NCBI GenBank assembly: GCA_900539655.1
Contig: UQCR01000072.1
Location: forward strand, 1 to 36,295
Source of the DNA: an uncultured Robinsoniella sp.
GTDB taxonomy: Bacteria; Bacillota; Clostridia; Lachnospirales; Lachnospiraceae
Direction: 5' to 3'
DNA length: 36,295 nucleotides
Shown here: positions 25,414 to 34,386 of the stretch, piece after piece
How positions within the stretch are numbered: position 1 is the first letter of the stretch
Layout: each line of letters begins with the position of its first letter
Notes under the pieces: model-generated
What the model was told of the DNA's origin: nothing
Databases searched by the model: none
The model's input: only the letters and a program-made list of their open reading frames with translations
Translations under genes and position numbers: made by a program

Positions 25414-27303
25414 CTAGATATTAAGAGCACTTCTCTTTTCTTCTATGATTTTCTCTAAAGTATCAGCTGATGATTTTGCATCACCGTCAATAATAACCTG
25501 ACCGCCTGTCAGCGATTTCATATCTTCAGTCAGGACTTTTGTTACCAGAGAACTTCCGGTTACGAAAGGAGGTACTCCAAGGTGAAGGGGCAGTCCCAGG
25601 GCAAGTCCAAAGCATCCGTCCGCAAGCGCCTGCTCTTCCAGCCACTGTGCTGCAGATAATACTAACGGAAGCTGTGGTATATCAATACCGATTTCCTTTG
25701 CAAGTTCCGTTGCAACCATTTCCAGCCTTCCGATAGCAAGACATGGTCCAAAATTCAATACCGGAGGAATTCCAAGCGATTTACAAACCTCTTTTAAGTT
25801 TGGTCCTGCAAGTTCTGCAGCTTCCGGTGTCATCAGTCCGCAGTTCTCGATACCGCCTGAAGAACAGCCTGCACTGAGGACAATAATATCCCTTTTAATC
25901 AGCTCTTTGGTAAGCTCTACCGTTAAAGTATCATGTCCGTATGCCACACTGGAACATCCTACAACACCAGCCACACCTTTGATCTTCCCGGATACAATCA
26001 GGTCGATTAATGGCTTCCAGGAATCACCCAGGAATTTTTTCAGGGAAATTTCGCTGACTCCGGTTAATGTATTTTTATTTCCGTGTTCCGGAAGAAGATT
26101 CATTTCCACACTGCCGCGGCGTTCAACGTATCCGGCGATAATTTCATCGATGATACGGTCCCCGTCTTCGACCCTGCTTTCAAATTTAAATGGAATTAAT
26201 TCTGCATTTCTCTTCTTAGCCACGTCATCAATACAGATCTGCTTAATCTGAAGTTCTTCACAAATAGGTTCAATACCCGGAAGCGTACAGTTAAATTCTG
26301 AAAGTACAGCATCAATTCCTCCGGTAGCCAGAATCGCCTCACTTGTATAATTGTTTCCTGCATGACCGTCAAAAATCTCTGTATAATGGGCACCACGCAG
26401 CTGAAGATCCTGTCCTACACAGGTACATCCAACCAGTTTAAATCCTTTTGCCCCCACTGCTTTGGCTTTCGCCACTACGTCTTTCTCAATCAGACGGTCC
26501 TGGATATAGGTAAACATGGAGTGCTGGTGTCCGGTAATCATAATATTGATATAATCCGTGTCAATCACGTTAAGTCCAACCGGTGCAAAACGGATCTCCG
26601 GCTCTCCTAAGAGGATATCATTTAACAGATTTGTAAGCATAAGGCCGTATACACCGGTGGAAACTCCCAGCTTCAGGCAGTGAACCAGCATATCCATAGG
26701 ATCTGAATTCAGGTTCGTGGAACATTTTACAACACCGGAGAATACTTCTGACTTTGATCCGCCCGGCATAATACCAAGAGCTTTCCATGCATCCAGGCGT
26801 TTGCTGTATGCCAGTTTCTCAATTAATTCCATCTGTACATATTCCGGTTTGTAGAGATCGGCAAGTACTGCATCCGCAACTTTTACCGCCAGATCATAGA
26901 CATCTTCTCCTTCAATGTCAAGTACTTCAGCCAAATTCCGAAGGGACGCTTCCGAACGGATCTTACCTTTTGCAAGAGCTGTATTCTTAAGATTCAAAGC
27001 TGTATTTTCTACAACGTGGATATAGCATCCGCTTCCGGCTGCCACCGCCCTTAAGAAATTCCTTGTGACAATGGTATCCGCATCTGCACCGCAGATTCCT
27101 CTGGGGGATTTCGGGGTAATTCTGCAGGGTCCATTGGCACAGAGACGGCAACAGACGCCCTGCAGACCAAAACCGCATTTTGTAGACTGGGATTCCACTC
27201 TGTGATGAGATGTCTCCATTGGTAAAGTCTTAATAAAAGCCTCCAAAGGTTTATCTGCACTTTTGCAGGTGTTGCAGCTGAAACAGGAACTACAATTTGA
27301 CAT
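25414..27303 (-). CDS. cooS: Ni-containing carbon monoxide dehydrogenase, catalytic subunit
   Basis: A 629-residue monofunctional CO dehydrogenase that oxidises CO to CO2. The D-cluster Cys pair (C43, C51) and B-cluster ligands (C52, C55, C60, C71) are present. The likely C-cluster ligands are H259 or H261 (GHQHS), C295 (CTCVGQD), C339 (FNCTLPG), C450 (GCSSVAYG), C480 (AGCSSGG) and C521 (FGPC), by comparison with the known CODH-II layout. An extra N-terminal C-x2-C-x2-C-x2-C motif (C4-C13) is unusual. No acetyl-CoA synthase genes are adjacent, so this is not the Wood-Ljungdahl bifunctional cluster itself. AAAGGAGG precedes the ATG; the promoter overlaps a palindrome at 27345-27365. Confidence 0.93.
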   Translation of the reverse strand: MSNCSSCFSCNTCKSADKPLEAFIKTLPMETSHHRVESQSTKCGFGLQGVCCRLCANGPCRITPKSPRGICGADADTIVTRNFLRAVAAGSGCYIHVVENTALNLKNTALAKGKIRSEASLRNLAEVLDIEGEDVYDLAVKVADAVLADLYKPEYVQMELIEKLAYSKRLDAWKALGIMPGGSKSEVFSGVVKCSTNLNSDPMDMLVHCLKLGVSTGVYGLMLTNLLNDILLGEPEIRFAPVGLNVIDTDYINIMITGHQHSMFTYIQDRLIEKDVVAKAKAVGAKGFKLVGCTCVGQDLQLRGAHYTEIFDGHAGNNYTSEAILATGGIDAVLSEFNCTLPGIEPICEELQIKQICIDDVAKKRNAELIPFKFESRVEDGDRIIDEIIAGYVERRGSVEMNLLPEHGNKNTLTGVSEISLKKFLGDSWKPLIDLIVSGKIKGVAGVVGCSSVAYGHDTLTVELTKELIKRDIIVLSAGCSSGGIENCGLMTPEAAELAGPNLKEVCKSLGIPPVLNFGPCLAIGRLEMVATELAKEIGIDIPQLPLVLSAAQWLEEQALADGCFGLALGLPLHLGVPPFVTGSSLVTKVLTEDMKSLTGGQVIIDGDAKSSADTLEKIIEEKRSALNI

Positions 27304-27344
27304 GAAAATATCCTCCTTTAATGTATGCTTATAAATTCATTTGA

Positions 27345-27365
27345 TATCAATAACTGTTATTGATA
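27345..27365. promoter_or_regulatory. Perfect palindromic operator at the cooS start site
   Basis: Arms TATCAATAAC and GTTATTGATA flank a single central base, giving a perfect 10-1-10 palindrome. It begins at the last base of the -10 box, so the expected transcription start falls inside it. That position suits a repressor. The sequence does not match the CooA, Rex, FNR or Fur consensus forms I know. Confidence 0.65.
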
Positions 27366-27393
27366 CTATAACATGAATATTTCCATTTGTGAA
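27365..27393 (-). promoter_or_regulatory. Promoter of the cooS operon
   Basis: On the minus strand TTCACA (27388-27393), a 17-base spacer and TATAGT (27365-27370) lie about 60 bases before the cooS ATG. Confidence 0.6.
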
Positions 27394-27400
27394 GAGGGTA

Positions 27401-27418
27401 TTGATAAATTTTTATCAA
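27401..27418. promoter_or_regulatory. Second palindrome between the LacI gene and cooS
   Basis: TTGATAAATTTTTATCAA is a perfect 8-2-8 palindrome immediately after the LacI-family gene and just upstream of the cooS -35 box. It shares TTGATA with the operator at 27345-27365. It could be an upstream operator half or a weak A/T terminator for the LacI gene; no T-run follows. Confidence 0.4.
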
Positions 27419-27422
27419 ATTT

Positions 27423-28448
27423 TTAGAATGTCTTTTTCTTACATGTTGTTTCCCTGACAACTAATTTGGGAAGAGTGGTATAATACTGGACCTGAAGCAG
27501 CGGATGCCTGATTTTCTGAAGCAGAAGCTTTCCAGCCTGAATCCCCATATCATATACGTCTATATCCACAACAGTCATTGGCGGCTCGATCATATGGGAT
27601 AAAGGAAAATCATCAAAGGAAATGACAGACATCTGCCCCGGCACCTGTACCTTCTGCTCATCCAGCGCCCTCATAACACCGTAAGCAATCTTATCATTTT
27701 CACAGATAATTGCTTCCGGCATTTCGGGGGAATCCAGAAGTTCCAGCGTAAGGCGATAGCCGCTTTCCTTGGTATAGGTTCCATGCTTGATATAATGCTG
27801 CGGCACGCTAAGGCCATTTTCCCTCATGGCTGAAGTGAATCCCAGCAGCCTGTCTGTGGAGATCTCGTCTTCCTTTCTTCCCCCCACAAAGGCAATCCTA
27901 GTATATCCATACTCCGCCAGGTGCGTTGCCGCCATTTCCCCTGAGATACAGTTATTGATGTCAATCCAGCACACAGGGCTTCGAAATCTGGGTTTTCCGA
28001 TCAGTATATGGGGAAACGCTTCATTTACGAGCAATTCAGCCAGTTCCTTCGATGTGGCGGACCCATGGACTACAATTCCGTCAGCACGTTTTCTGGCAAT
28101 GGCATCTTTGGCAATAGAAAGTGCCTCTTCTTTGCTCCTCGCTCCTGTAAAACTCATATTATAGGACTTCGCTCCAAGTATGGCCTGTACCCCGCACATG
28201 ATTTCGAACATATGGGGATTGGAAAAAGCAATGCGCGGCTCCAGCTTTGTCAAAAATATAATATTGTTCGTTTTTTGCCTGGCAAAATTACTTGCCTGGG
28301 AATTCGGCTGGTAATGCAGTTCTTCCATGATCTCTTTCACGCGGACTTTCGTGGCATCCGAAATCGTGGGAGCATCATTGATTACTTTAGAAACTGTTGA
28401 AATGGATACTCCCGCCTCTCTTGCCACATCTTTTATCGTTATTTTCAT
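27423..28448 (-). CDS. LacI-family transcriptional regulator
   Basis: A 341-residue regulator. The N-terminal helix-turn-helix and hinge (KDVAREAGVSISTVSKVIND) are typical of LacI/MalR/CcpA proteins and are followed by a periplasmic-binding-like ligand domain. It is divergent from the secreted amylase gene with about 210 bases between starts, and an AAAGCGCTTT operator core lies in that space 43 bases before its own start. A strong AGGAGGTG precedes the ATG. The setting suggests a maltodextrin-responsive regulator of the amylase, the downstream importer operon and itself. The redox operon next to it is probably not its target. Confidence 0.92.
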   Translation of the reverse strand: MKITIKDVAREAGVSISTVSKVINDAPTISDATKVRVKEIMEELHYQPNSQASNFARQKTNNIIFLTKLEPRIAFSNPHMFEIMCGVQAILGAKSYNMSFTGARSKEEALSIAKDAIARKRADGIVVHGSATSKELAELLVNEAFPHILIGKPRFRSPVCWIDINNCISGEMAATHLAEYGYTRIAFVGGRKEDEISTDRLLGFTSAMRENGLSVPQHYIKHGTYTKESGYRLTLELLDSPEMPEAIICENDKIAYGVMRALDEQKVQVPGQMSVISFDDFPLSHMIEPPMTVVDIDVYDMGIQAGKLLLQKIRHPLLQVQYYTTLPKLVVRETTCKKKTF

Positions 28449-28490
28449 ATATGCACCTCCTGTGCTTCTTTTATATAATTATCTATATGA

Positions 28491-28508
28491 TAAAGCGCTT
28501 TCCTAATT
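28491..28508. promoter_or_regulatory. LacI/CcpA-type operator, copy 1
   Basis: TAAAGCGCTTTCCTAATT contains the perfect palindrome AAAGCGCTTT. The same 18-base sequence with two changes occurs in the control region of the importer operon (35869-35886, minus strand). It is 28 bases upstream of the amylase -35 box and also ahead of the LacI gene. Confidence 0.65.
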
Positions 28509-28535
28509 TATTCAATCATTTTGCCTTAATTTGTA

Positions 28536-28563
28536 TTGATCATTGTAAATTTTATAGTATAAT
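28536..28563 (+). promoter_or_regulatory. Promoter of the secreted amylase gene
   Basis: TTGATC (28536-28541), a 16-base spacer and a perfect TATAAT (28558-28563) lie about 100 bases before the amylase ATG. Confidence 0.6.
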
Positions 28564-28662
28564 TTCACATATATATCATGATATGCAAGATTTTATTAAG
28601 CAATTTGTTTTATCCACTGTAACAAATCCAGTAAATCGTTTTCCCAAAAAAGGAGGAAGAGT

Positions 28663-30651
28663 ATGAAATTAAGTAAAATGAAAAAGCTGCGTCGTTACCT
28701 GTTTTGTTTTTTGAGCATCCTTTTACTCTCAGTCACATTACTGCCCGCAAATGCCTTTGCAGCCACATCCCTCAGGGGCGAATCCATCTATCAGATTATG
28801 GTAGACCGGTTCTATGACGGGGATTCCGGTAATAATGCAGCCGGAGAGGCTTTTCGCTATACCGAAAACAGCCAGGATGATTTCCGGTATATGCATGGTG
28901 GTGACTGGCAGGGTATTATAGACAAAATCCCCTACATAAAAGGCATGGGCTACACTGCCATCTGGATCTCTCCCGTTTCGGACCCACAGCTCTGGGGAGT
29001 ACCGGATGCTTCCGGCAAACAGTGGCCGACCGCTTATCACGGCTACAATGTATATGATCCCAACAGGGCAAGCCGGTATTTCGGTACGGAAGACCCGGAG
29101 GCAAGTAAGGCTAAGCTGAAAGAACTGGTAGACCTCTGTCATCAGAATGATATTAAAGTTATATTCGATATCGTTCCAAACCATGTAGGGGATTATCTCC
29201 AGGGAACCGGAAGCGGTGCCCACTACCTTACTGACACAGGTCTGAAAGAAGGTACCCAGCTAAAACCCGCAGCTCCCTTTAACAACATAAGCTGGTACCA
29301 CAATCTGGGAGATATTGACTTTTCCAAGGAACTGCCCCATACCCCGGAAAGTACCCAGATGCTGGAGGATCATGATCTGGGCGGGTTGGATGACATCGAC
29401 TATCACAATCCCGATGCAAAAGCCGCCATGTTTGGTTCTATCAAAAACTGGTTTGATGAAACCGGCGCAGATGCCGCACGTGTGGATGCCGCAAAATGCA
29501 TGTATCCTACTGATATTAACGAGCTTCAGAACTTATTAAATGTAGCTACTTTCGGAGAAAACTTTGATATGGATGTAAATTTCATCAAGGACTGGGTTGG
29601 TGATAACGGGGAGACCGGAATGTTGGATTTTCCGCTGTTCCAGGCTATTGTCAATGACTTTGCAAAGGGTCAGAACTTCAACAATACCTCTGAAATTTCA
29701 CTGCAGTCCATCTTTGATCAGGATTATTTATACGGTTCCCATGCAAATGACATGGTAACTTTTATTGATAACCATGACAGAAACCGTTTCTTAACTGAAG
29801 CTGGGGGAGATGTAAACAAACTGCAAAATGCCCTGACCTTCCTGTTTACCGCCAGGGGCATACCGGTGGTCTTCCAGGGGACGGAACAAAACCGCGGAAA
29901 TGCAAACGGCAAGCTGATTGACGGCATTGCAGATACCTGGAACAGATGGTCAATGGTTACAAAAGACGCTGCGGGTAATGTGATAAATGATTATTTCAAC
30001 ACAGACACGGATACTTATCAGCTCATTTCCCGCTTAAACAGCCTGCGCAGCCAATATCCCGCTCTTCAGGACGGAACCCAGCGTGAAATGTGGACATCCA
30101 CTCATTTCTATGCATTCTCCAGAAGAATAGACAGCGGCGAAAATGAAGGTCAGGAAGTGATCTGTGCTTTTCGAAACGCTGAGGGTGCAGAGACAGTCAC
30201 CATGTCTGTCCGCAGTGAAAGCACCCTGTCACCGGGTACCGTACTTGTAAATACGATGGATGAAAATGACCGCATAGCAGTCAGCAGCGACGGAAAAATC
30301 ACGATTACGTTAAACGGAAACCAGTCTAAGATATACGCACCTGATCCGGCACCTTCTGAATTATCAAAGGTTACGTTTACCATACGCAATGCCTCTACCG
30401 CCTGGGGTGAAAATATCTATATTGCCGGAAATACACCGGAACTGGGCAATTGGAATACGGATCTGGCAGCCGGGCCTGCCACCTGCCCCAACTATCCTGA
30501 CTGGATTTTAACAGCCTACCTCCCAGTGGGGCAGAACATTGAGTTCAAGGCTATCCGTAAGGACAGCAACGGCAAAGTAACCTGGCAGAACGGGAATAAT
30601 CACACTTATACAGTCCCCGCAAATGAAGGCAGTATAGAAATCGCCTGGTAA
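28663..30651 (+). CDS. Secreted GH13 alpha-amylase with CBM20 starch-binding domain
   Basis: A 662-residue exported enzyme. After a signal peptide (residues 1-34, ending AFAA) the GH13 catalytic barrel shows its conserved regions: DIVPNH (I), ARVDAAK with the nucleophile Asp (II), FGENF with the acid Glu (III) and FIDNHD (IV). A beta domain C follows. The last 100 residues are a CBM20 (VTFTIRNASTAWGENIYIAG…ELGNWN). It resembles cyclodextrin glucanotransferases but lacks their domain D, so alpha-amylase or maltogenic activity is more likely. GGAGG precedes the ATG. It would break starch outside the cell for the importer encoded downstream. No cell-wall anchor is seen. Confidence 0.92.
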   Translation: MKLSKMKKLRRYLFCFLSILLLSVTLLPANAFAATSLRGESIYQIMVDRFYDGDSGNNAAGEAFRYTENSQDDFRYMHGGDWQGIIDKIPYIKGMGYTAIWISPVSDPQLWGVPDASGKQWPTAYHGYNVYDPNRASRYFGTEDPEASKAKLKELVDLCHQNDIKVIFDIVPNHVGDYLQGTGSGAHYLTDTGLKEGTQLKPAAPFNNISWYHNLGDIDFSKELPHTPESTQMLEDHDLGGLDDIDYHNPDAKAAMFGSIKNWFDETGADAARVDAAKCMYPTDINELQNLLNVATFGENFDMDVNFIKDWVGDNGETGMLDFPLFQAIVNDFAKGQNFNNTSEISLQSIFDQDYLYGSHANDMVTFIDNHDRNRFLTEAGGDVNKLQNALTFLFTARGIPVVFQGTEQNRGNANGKLIDGIADTWNRWSMVTKDAAGNVINDYFNTDTDTYQLISRLNSLRSQYPALQDGTQREMWTSTHFYAFSRRIDSGENEGQEVICAFRNAEGAETVTMSVRSESTLSPGTVLVNTMDENDRIAVSSDGKITITLNGNQSKIYAPDPAPSELSKVTFTIRNASTAWGENIYIAGNTPELGNWNTDLAAGPATCPNYPDWILTAYLPVGQNIEFKAIRKDSNGKVTWQNGNNHTYTVPANEGSIEIAW

Positions 30652-30700
30652 TCCCGGCATAATTAATGCCCGTTGTATCTAGCTGGAATTTGAACTTCAA

Positions 30701-30727
30701 ACGGCAGCGTGAATTACACGCTGCCGT
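30701..30727. terminator. Bidirectional terminator between two GH13 genes
   Basis: ACGGCAGCGTG and CACGCTGCCGT form a perfect 11-base stem around a five-base loop between convergent genes. Flanking T-runs are short on both sides, so efficiency may be modest. Confidence 0.7.
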
Positions 30728-30741
30728 ATTTGATAACCTGA

Positions 30742-32622
30742 TTACCTGAAAATTCTCCTCCTGTGGCTGATTGTAAATCCATAGGCTTCTATACCACTCT
30801 GTGTAACTCCCTCACTGTACAGCACCGTCTGAACATCCTGACCTCTCCGCTCTTTCGCTTCTTCCTGAACTTCCCGAACTGGCTGCTTTCCCGTTTCTTC
30901 CTGAACTATCCGAACTCTCTGCTCTACCGTTTCTCCCTGCACTTCCTGCTCTTTCCTTTCTTCCACAGAACACAACTGTCTCCCGGTATTCATCCGTATT
31001 TCCACAGTTTCATATTTATTTCTCCGCTCTAAGATCAGCAGATTCTCCTGATCCTTAAAAACATATAAGCTTCCATTCATACTGCTGTTAACAAACTTCT
31101 TCCTGATCTGCATGACCTTTTTTACAAAGTCACCCGTCTCATTCTCTTCCTCCCACCTCATGGGGCTCCGGTATGCATATTCCTGTATTCCCTCAATATC
31201 TCTTTCATCCCCGTAAAATAAACTTGGTATTCCGGGATAAAATGCCAGGACCAGAAATGCCAGCTTCCATTTCTTACGATCCCCCCCGCACAGGGAAAGG
31301 AAACGCGGCACGTCATGGCTGTCCAGCAGGTTCAGCTGGCAGCCAGCTACAGTGTCCGGATACCGGAAATACATTTTTTCCATGGAAGAAGCAAATGTGA
31401 CTGCATCCATCTTACGCAATGCAAAAAAGTCACGGCAAAGCCCTCTGAATTCATAATTCATAACAGAATCAAACATGTCTCCCGATAGCCAGACCCTGGC
31501 ATTTTCCCATACTTCGCCAATCAGGACAATGTCTGGATTTATTGCTCTTGCCGTCTGCCCAAAGTACCGCCAGAATTCTTTTGTTACTTCATTTGCAACA
31601 TCCAGCCTCCACCCGTCAATATGGTATTTTTCTATCCAATGGCGGCACACATCAGCAAAATACTGTTGTACTTCTTTATTTGCCGTATTGAGCTTCGGCA
31701 TTTTTTTCTCATAAGCAAAGCAGGCATAGGAAGGCATTTCCTGGTCATCCGGACGGACAACCGGATACGCCAACTCATAAAACCAATCCTTATATACGGA
31801 TTGCTCCCCATTCTTCACCACATCCTCAAAGGCAAAAAAATACCAGCTGCAGTGATTGAATACGCCATCTATGATCAGATGCATGCCACGTCTGTGCACT
31901 TCCTTCGCAAGACATTCGAAATCTTCATCCGTACCCAGGCAGGGATCTACATGGTAATAATCCCAGATATCATATTTATGGTACTCTCCTGCTGAAAAAA
32001 CAGGATTCAGATAGATACAGTTAAATCCCATCTCCTGTATATAGTCCAGATTCAACATTATACCTTCTATGGTTCCACCCAGCCTGCTTTTACTTCTGTT
32101 ACCACTCTCGGTTTGAACGTCACGGCTTTGGGTTTTAAGATTTTCTTTCCCACTTGCAAAGCTGTCCGGAAAAATATTATAAACCACAGCGTTTTTAAAC
32201 CATTCCGGTGTCTGCCATTCCTCCTGACGCAGCATATAGGGATATTGAAAATACTCACTTCGCCCCTCCACAATCTGCCCCCGGATTTCCAGGTCTGCCA
32301 ATTCCCTGGTAAAACGGTCCCCATAATAATAGATCCATTCCTTTTGCTTTTCCAATTTAAAGTAATAGCAGACCCGTTCATAGGGGCTTTTAAATGTAAC
32401 TTCATAATAATCATGAAGATCATCCCTGAGAACGATTCTCATAGGCAGATACGTAAACTCCACCGGAGAATGCATATCTGCCCGATCAGCATAATATAGG
32501 GAACACCCCGTTAAATCCATTGCCTTTGCCCTCAGTCTGATTGTCAGGACATTCCCTCCTCTCACAAATGCATATTCAGACTGGGGAATATGTAAAATTG
32601 CGCTTTTCTCCATTTGAGACAC
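30742..32622 (-). CDS. Cytoplasmic GH13 neopullulanase/cyclomaltodextrinase-like enzyme
   Basis: A 626-residue enzyme without a signal peptide. An N-terminal CBM34-like domain (about residues 1-125) precedes a GH13 barrel with motifs DGVFNHC, WRLDVANE (nucleophile Asp), LIGEVW (acid Glu) and LLDSHD. This layout matches neopullulanase, cyclomaltodextrinase and maltogenic amylase (GH13_20), which cut imported maltodextrins or cyclodextrins. The C-terminal beta domain is interrupted by three 12-residue repeats. The start is GTG at 32622, directly after the permease stop, or ATG at 32613; AGGTG before the latter makes both possible. It is the last gene of the importer operon. Confidence 0.9.
   Translation of the reverse strand: MSQMEKSAILHIPQSEYAFVRGGNVLTIRLRAKAMDLTGCSLYYADRADMHSPVEFTYLPMRIVLRDDLHDYYEVTFKSPYERVCYYFKLEKQKEWIYYYGDRFTRELADLEIRGQIVEGRSEYFQYPYMLRQEEWQTPEWFKNAVVYNIFPDSFASGKENLKTQSRDVQTESGNRSKSRLGGTIEGIMLNLDYIQEMGFNCIYLNPVFSAGEYHKYDIWDYYHVDPCLGTDEDFECLAKEVHRRGMHLIIDGVFNHCSWYFFAFEDVVKNGEQSVYKDWFYELAYPVVRPDDQEMPSYACFAYEKKMPKLNTANKEVQQYFADVCRHWIEKYHIDGWRLDVANEVTKEFWRYFGQTARAINPDIVLIGEVWENARVWLSGDMFDSVMNYEFRGLCRDFFALRKMDAVTFASSMEKMYFRYPDTVAGCQLNLLDSHDVPRFLSLCGGDRKKWKLAFLVLAFYPGIPSLFYGDERDIEGIQEYAYRSPMRWEEENETGDFVKKVMQIRKKFVNSSMNGSLYVFKDQENLLILERRNKYETVEIRMNTGRQLCSVEERKEQEVQGETVEQRVRIVQEETGKQPVREVQEEAKERRGQDVQTVLYSEGVTQSGIEAYGFTISHRRRIFR
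30856..30963 (-). repeat. Three 36-bp tandem repeats within the GH13 gene
   Basis: Imperfect copies start at 30856, 30892 and 30928. In frame they encode 12-residue units VQGETVEQRVRI, VQEETGKQPVRE and VQEEAKERRGQD. They are charged and probably helical, inserted in a loop of the C-terminal beta domain, after SVEERKEQE and before QTVLYSEG. Confidence 0.8.
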
Positions 32623-33468
32623 CTAACCTTTCACTCCTCCGGCTGTCAGTCCGGATATCATATATTTTTGTATGCAGAAGAATACGACTAAAATCGGAAC
32701 AGATACCAGAATCGCCGCTGCCGAAAACAACGGCCAGCTTCTGCTGTAATCACTTGACTGCAGCTGGTACAATCCGCCTGCCAGGGTATAGTGATCTGCA
32801 TTCATCATAAATGTGGTAGCAAACAAATACTCATTCCACACAAAAATCAGAACCATAACGGCAGTCACGATGATTGCCGGCCTTGCCAATGGCAGCACAA
32901 TCCGGTACAGCAGCTGGAAATTACTGGCGCCATCAATCTTAGATGCTTCTTCAATTTCCACCGGTATCGTATCAAAATAACCCTTCATATTCCAGATAGC
33001 GAAAATACACATGGAACCTGCATAGATAATGACAAGCCCAATACTGGAATTCAGAAGATGAAATGTCTTAAACAGCCGGAAAATGGCAAACATAGAAAGG
33101 ATCTGCGGAAATGCATTCAGCAGTAAAAGCAGCCGCAGTATCTGTTTTCTTCCTTTATAGCGGAACCGGGAAAAGGAATACGATGCGGTTACGGCAGTTC
33201 CCATTGCAAAAATCATCGTCCCTGCGCTCAGTACAACTGAATTTTTCAGCCACAGTAAAAACGGCTCATTTACCAGTATGGAACGGTAGTTTTCCCAGGT
33301 AAACTCTTTTGGAATAAAAAACTGTCCCGAAGAAAGTGCCGAAGCCCCATTGCTAAAGGAAAGAGAAAGGGCATATAGAATTGGAACAAGTCCGGTTAAA
33401 CACAAAAGGATAAACACCAGATTCAGGATGGATAATCCAAGTATATTCTTTATTTTTCGTCTGCCCAT
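32623..33468 (-). CDS. Maltodextrin ABC transporter permease (MalG type)
   Basis: A 281-residue inner-membrane permease with six hydrophobic segments (first: LSILNLVFILLCLTGLVPIL) and the EAA loop EEASKIDGASNFQLLYRI. Its ATG overlaps the last base of the preceding permease gene, so translation is coupled, and the GH13 gene follows with no gap. With the MalF-type partner it forms the channel for maltodextrins; the ATPase must be encoded elsewhere. The neighbouring amylases support maltodextrin as substrate. Confidence 0.93.
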   Translation of the reverse strand: MGRRKIKNILGLSILNLVFILLCLTGLVPILYALSLSFSNGASALSSGQFFIPKEFTWENYRSILVNEPFLLWLKNSVVLSAGTMIFAMGTAVTASYSFSRFRYKGRKQILRLLLLLNAFPQILSMFAIFRLFKTFHLLNSSIGLVIIYAGSMCIFAIWNMKGYFDTIPVEIEEASKIDGASNFQLLYRIVLPLARPAIIVTAVMVLIFVWNEYLFATTFMMNADHYTLAGGLYQLQSSDYSRSWPLFSAAAILVSVPILVVFFCIQKYMISGLTAGGVKG

Positions 33469-34355
33469 TACACTTCCTCCTTCAATCCGCGATTTGTAAA
33501 AAATGAAAACAGAATGATGAACCCGAATATAATAATGGATACGGCAGAAGAAAGACCATAATTATTGGAAACAAAAGCATTTTCATGAGCGTAGGTTATA
33601 ATGGTATCCAGCGTCGCACCTGATAAGGATCCTTTTTGCTTAGTCAGCAGATAGATGATATCGAACTGTTTAAATGTGGTAAAAGTGGTCATAATTACGG
33701 CTGGTGCCATAATTGGTTTCAATGCCGGTATCGTGATATAGATATTGCGCTTAAGCGGTCCTGCACCATCTAATTTTGCGCTCTCATAATAGCTTTGGTC
33801 GATGCTCTGCAGCGCCCCGTCAATCATCATGATCATAAACGGCAGTGCCATCCACAGATTCAGAACCATACTGGACAGAAATGCCGGTACATTCTGAGAC
33901 AGAAATTCTACTTTTGGCATACCCAGGGCCGCCAGTACCTTATTAAATAACCCAAACTCCGTATTGAACATACCCACCCGCCATAAAAGGATGGATACAT
34001 AAGCCGGCATTGCCCAGGGGAACATTAAAAGTGTTTTATAGAATCTGCTTAACTTTAGGCCCTTTACATTTAATCCCAGGGCGATCAGATACGCCACTCC
34101 AACCTGAATAACCATATTCAGGACAGTCCAGATTATTGTAGTGAAGAGAGCAGACAGGAATCCGGAATCAATTTTCAACAATGCCCGCCCATAATTTTTA
34201 AAGCCTATAAAACTAAAATCAAACCAATGATAGAGATTCATATCCGTGAAAGATATATACCCGGTATATAAAATTGGAAAGATGACAATGGCTCCGATTA
34301 ATATTACAGCCGGAGCACAGTACACCCACGGCAGTAATTTTCTTTTTTTATTCAT
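33468..34355 (-). CDS. Maltodextrin ABC transporter permease (MalF type)
   Basis: A 295-residue inner-membrane permease with six hydrophobic segments, starting LLPWVYCAPAVILIGAIVIF, and the EAA loop ESAKLDGAGPLKRNIYITIP. It lies 78 bases after the binding-protein gene; that gap holds a stem-loop and a 12-base match to the palindromic repeat end. It resembles Gram-positive MalC/MdxF permeases, which lack the long N-terminal extension of enterobacterial MalF. Confidence 0.93.
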   Translation of the reverse strand: MNKKRKLLPWVYCAPAVILIGAIVIFPILYTGYISFTDMNLYHWFDFSFIGFKNYGRALLKIDSGFLSALFTTIIWTVLNMVIQVGVAYLIALGLNVKGLKLSRFYKTLLMFPWAMPAYVSILLWRVGMFNTEFGLFNKVLAALGMPKVEFLSQNVPAFLSSMVLNLWMALPFMIMMIDGALQSIDQSYYESAKLDGAGPLKRNIYITIPALKPIMAPAVIMTTFTTFKQFDIIYLLTKQKGSLSGATLDTIITYAHENAFVSNNYGLSSAVSIIIFGFIILFSFFTNRGLKEEV

Positions 34356-34386
34356 CTCTGACTCCTATCCAGAGGGTGCCCATATT

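Noticed and set aside
27401..27418. FNR box upstream of cooS
   Set aside because: The half-sites TTGAT and ATCAA are present but separated by eight bases, not the four of an FNR box.
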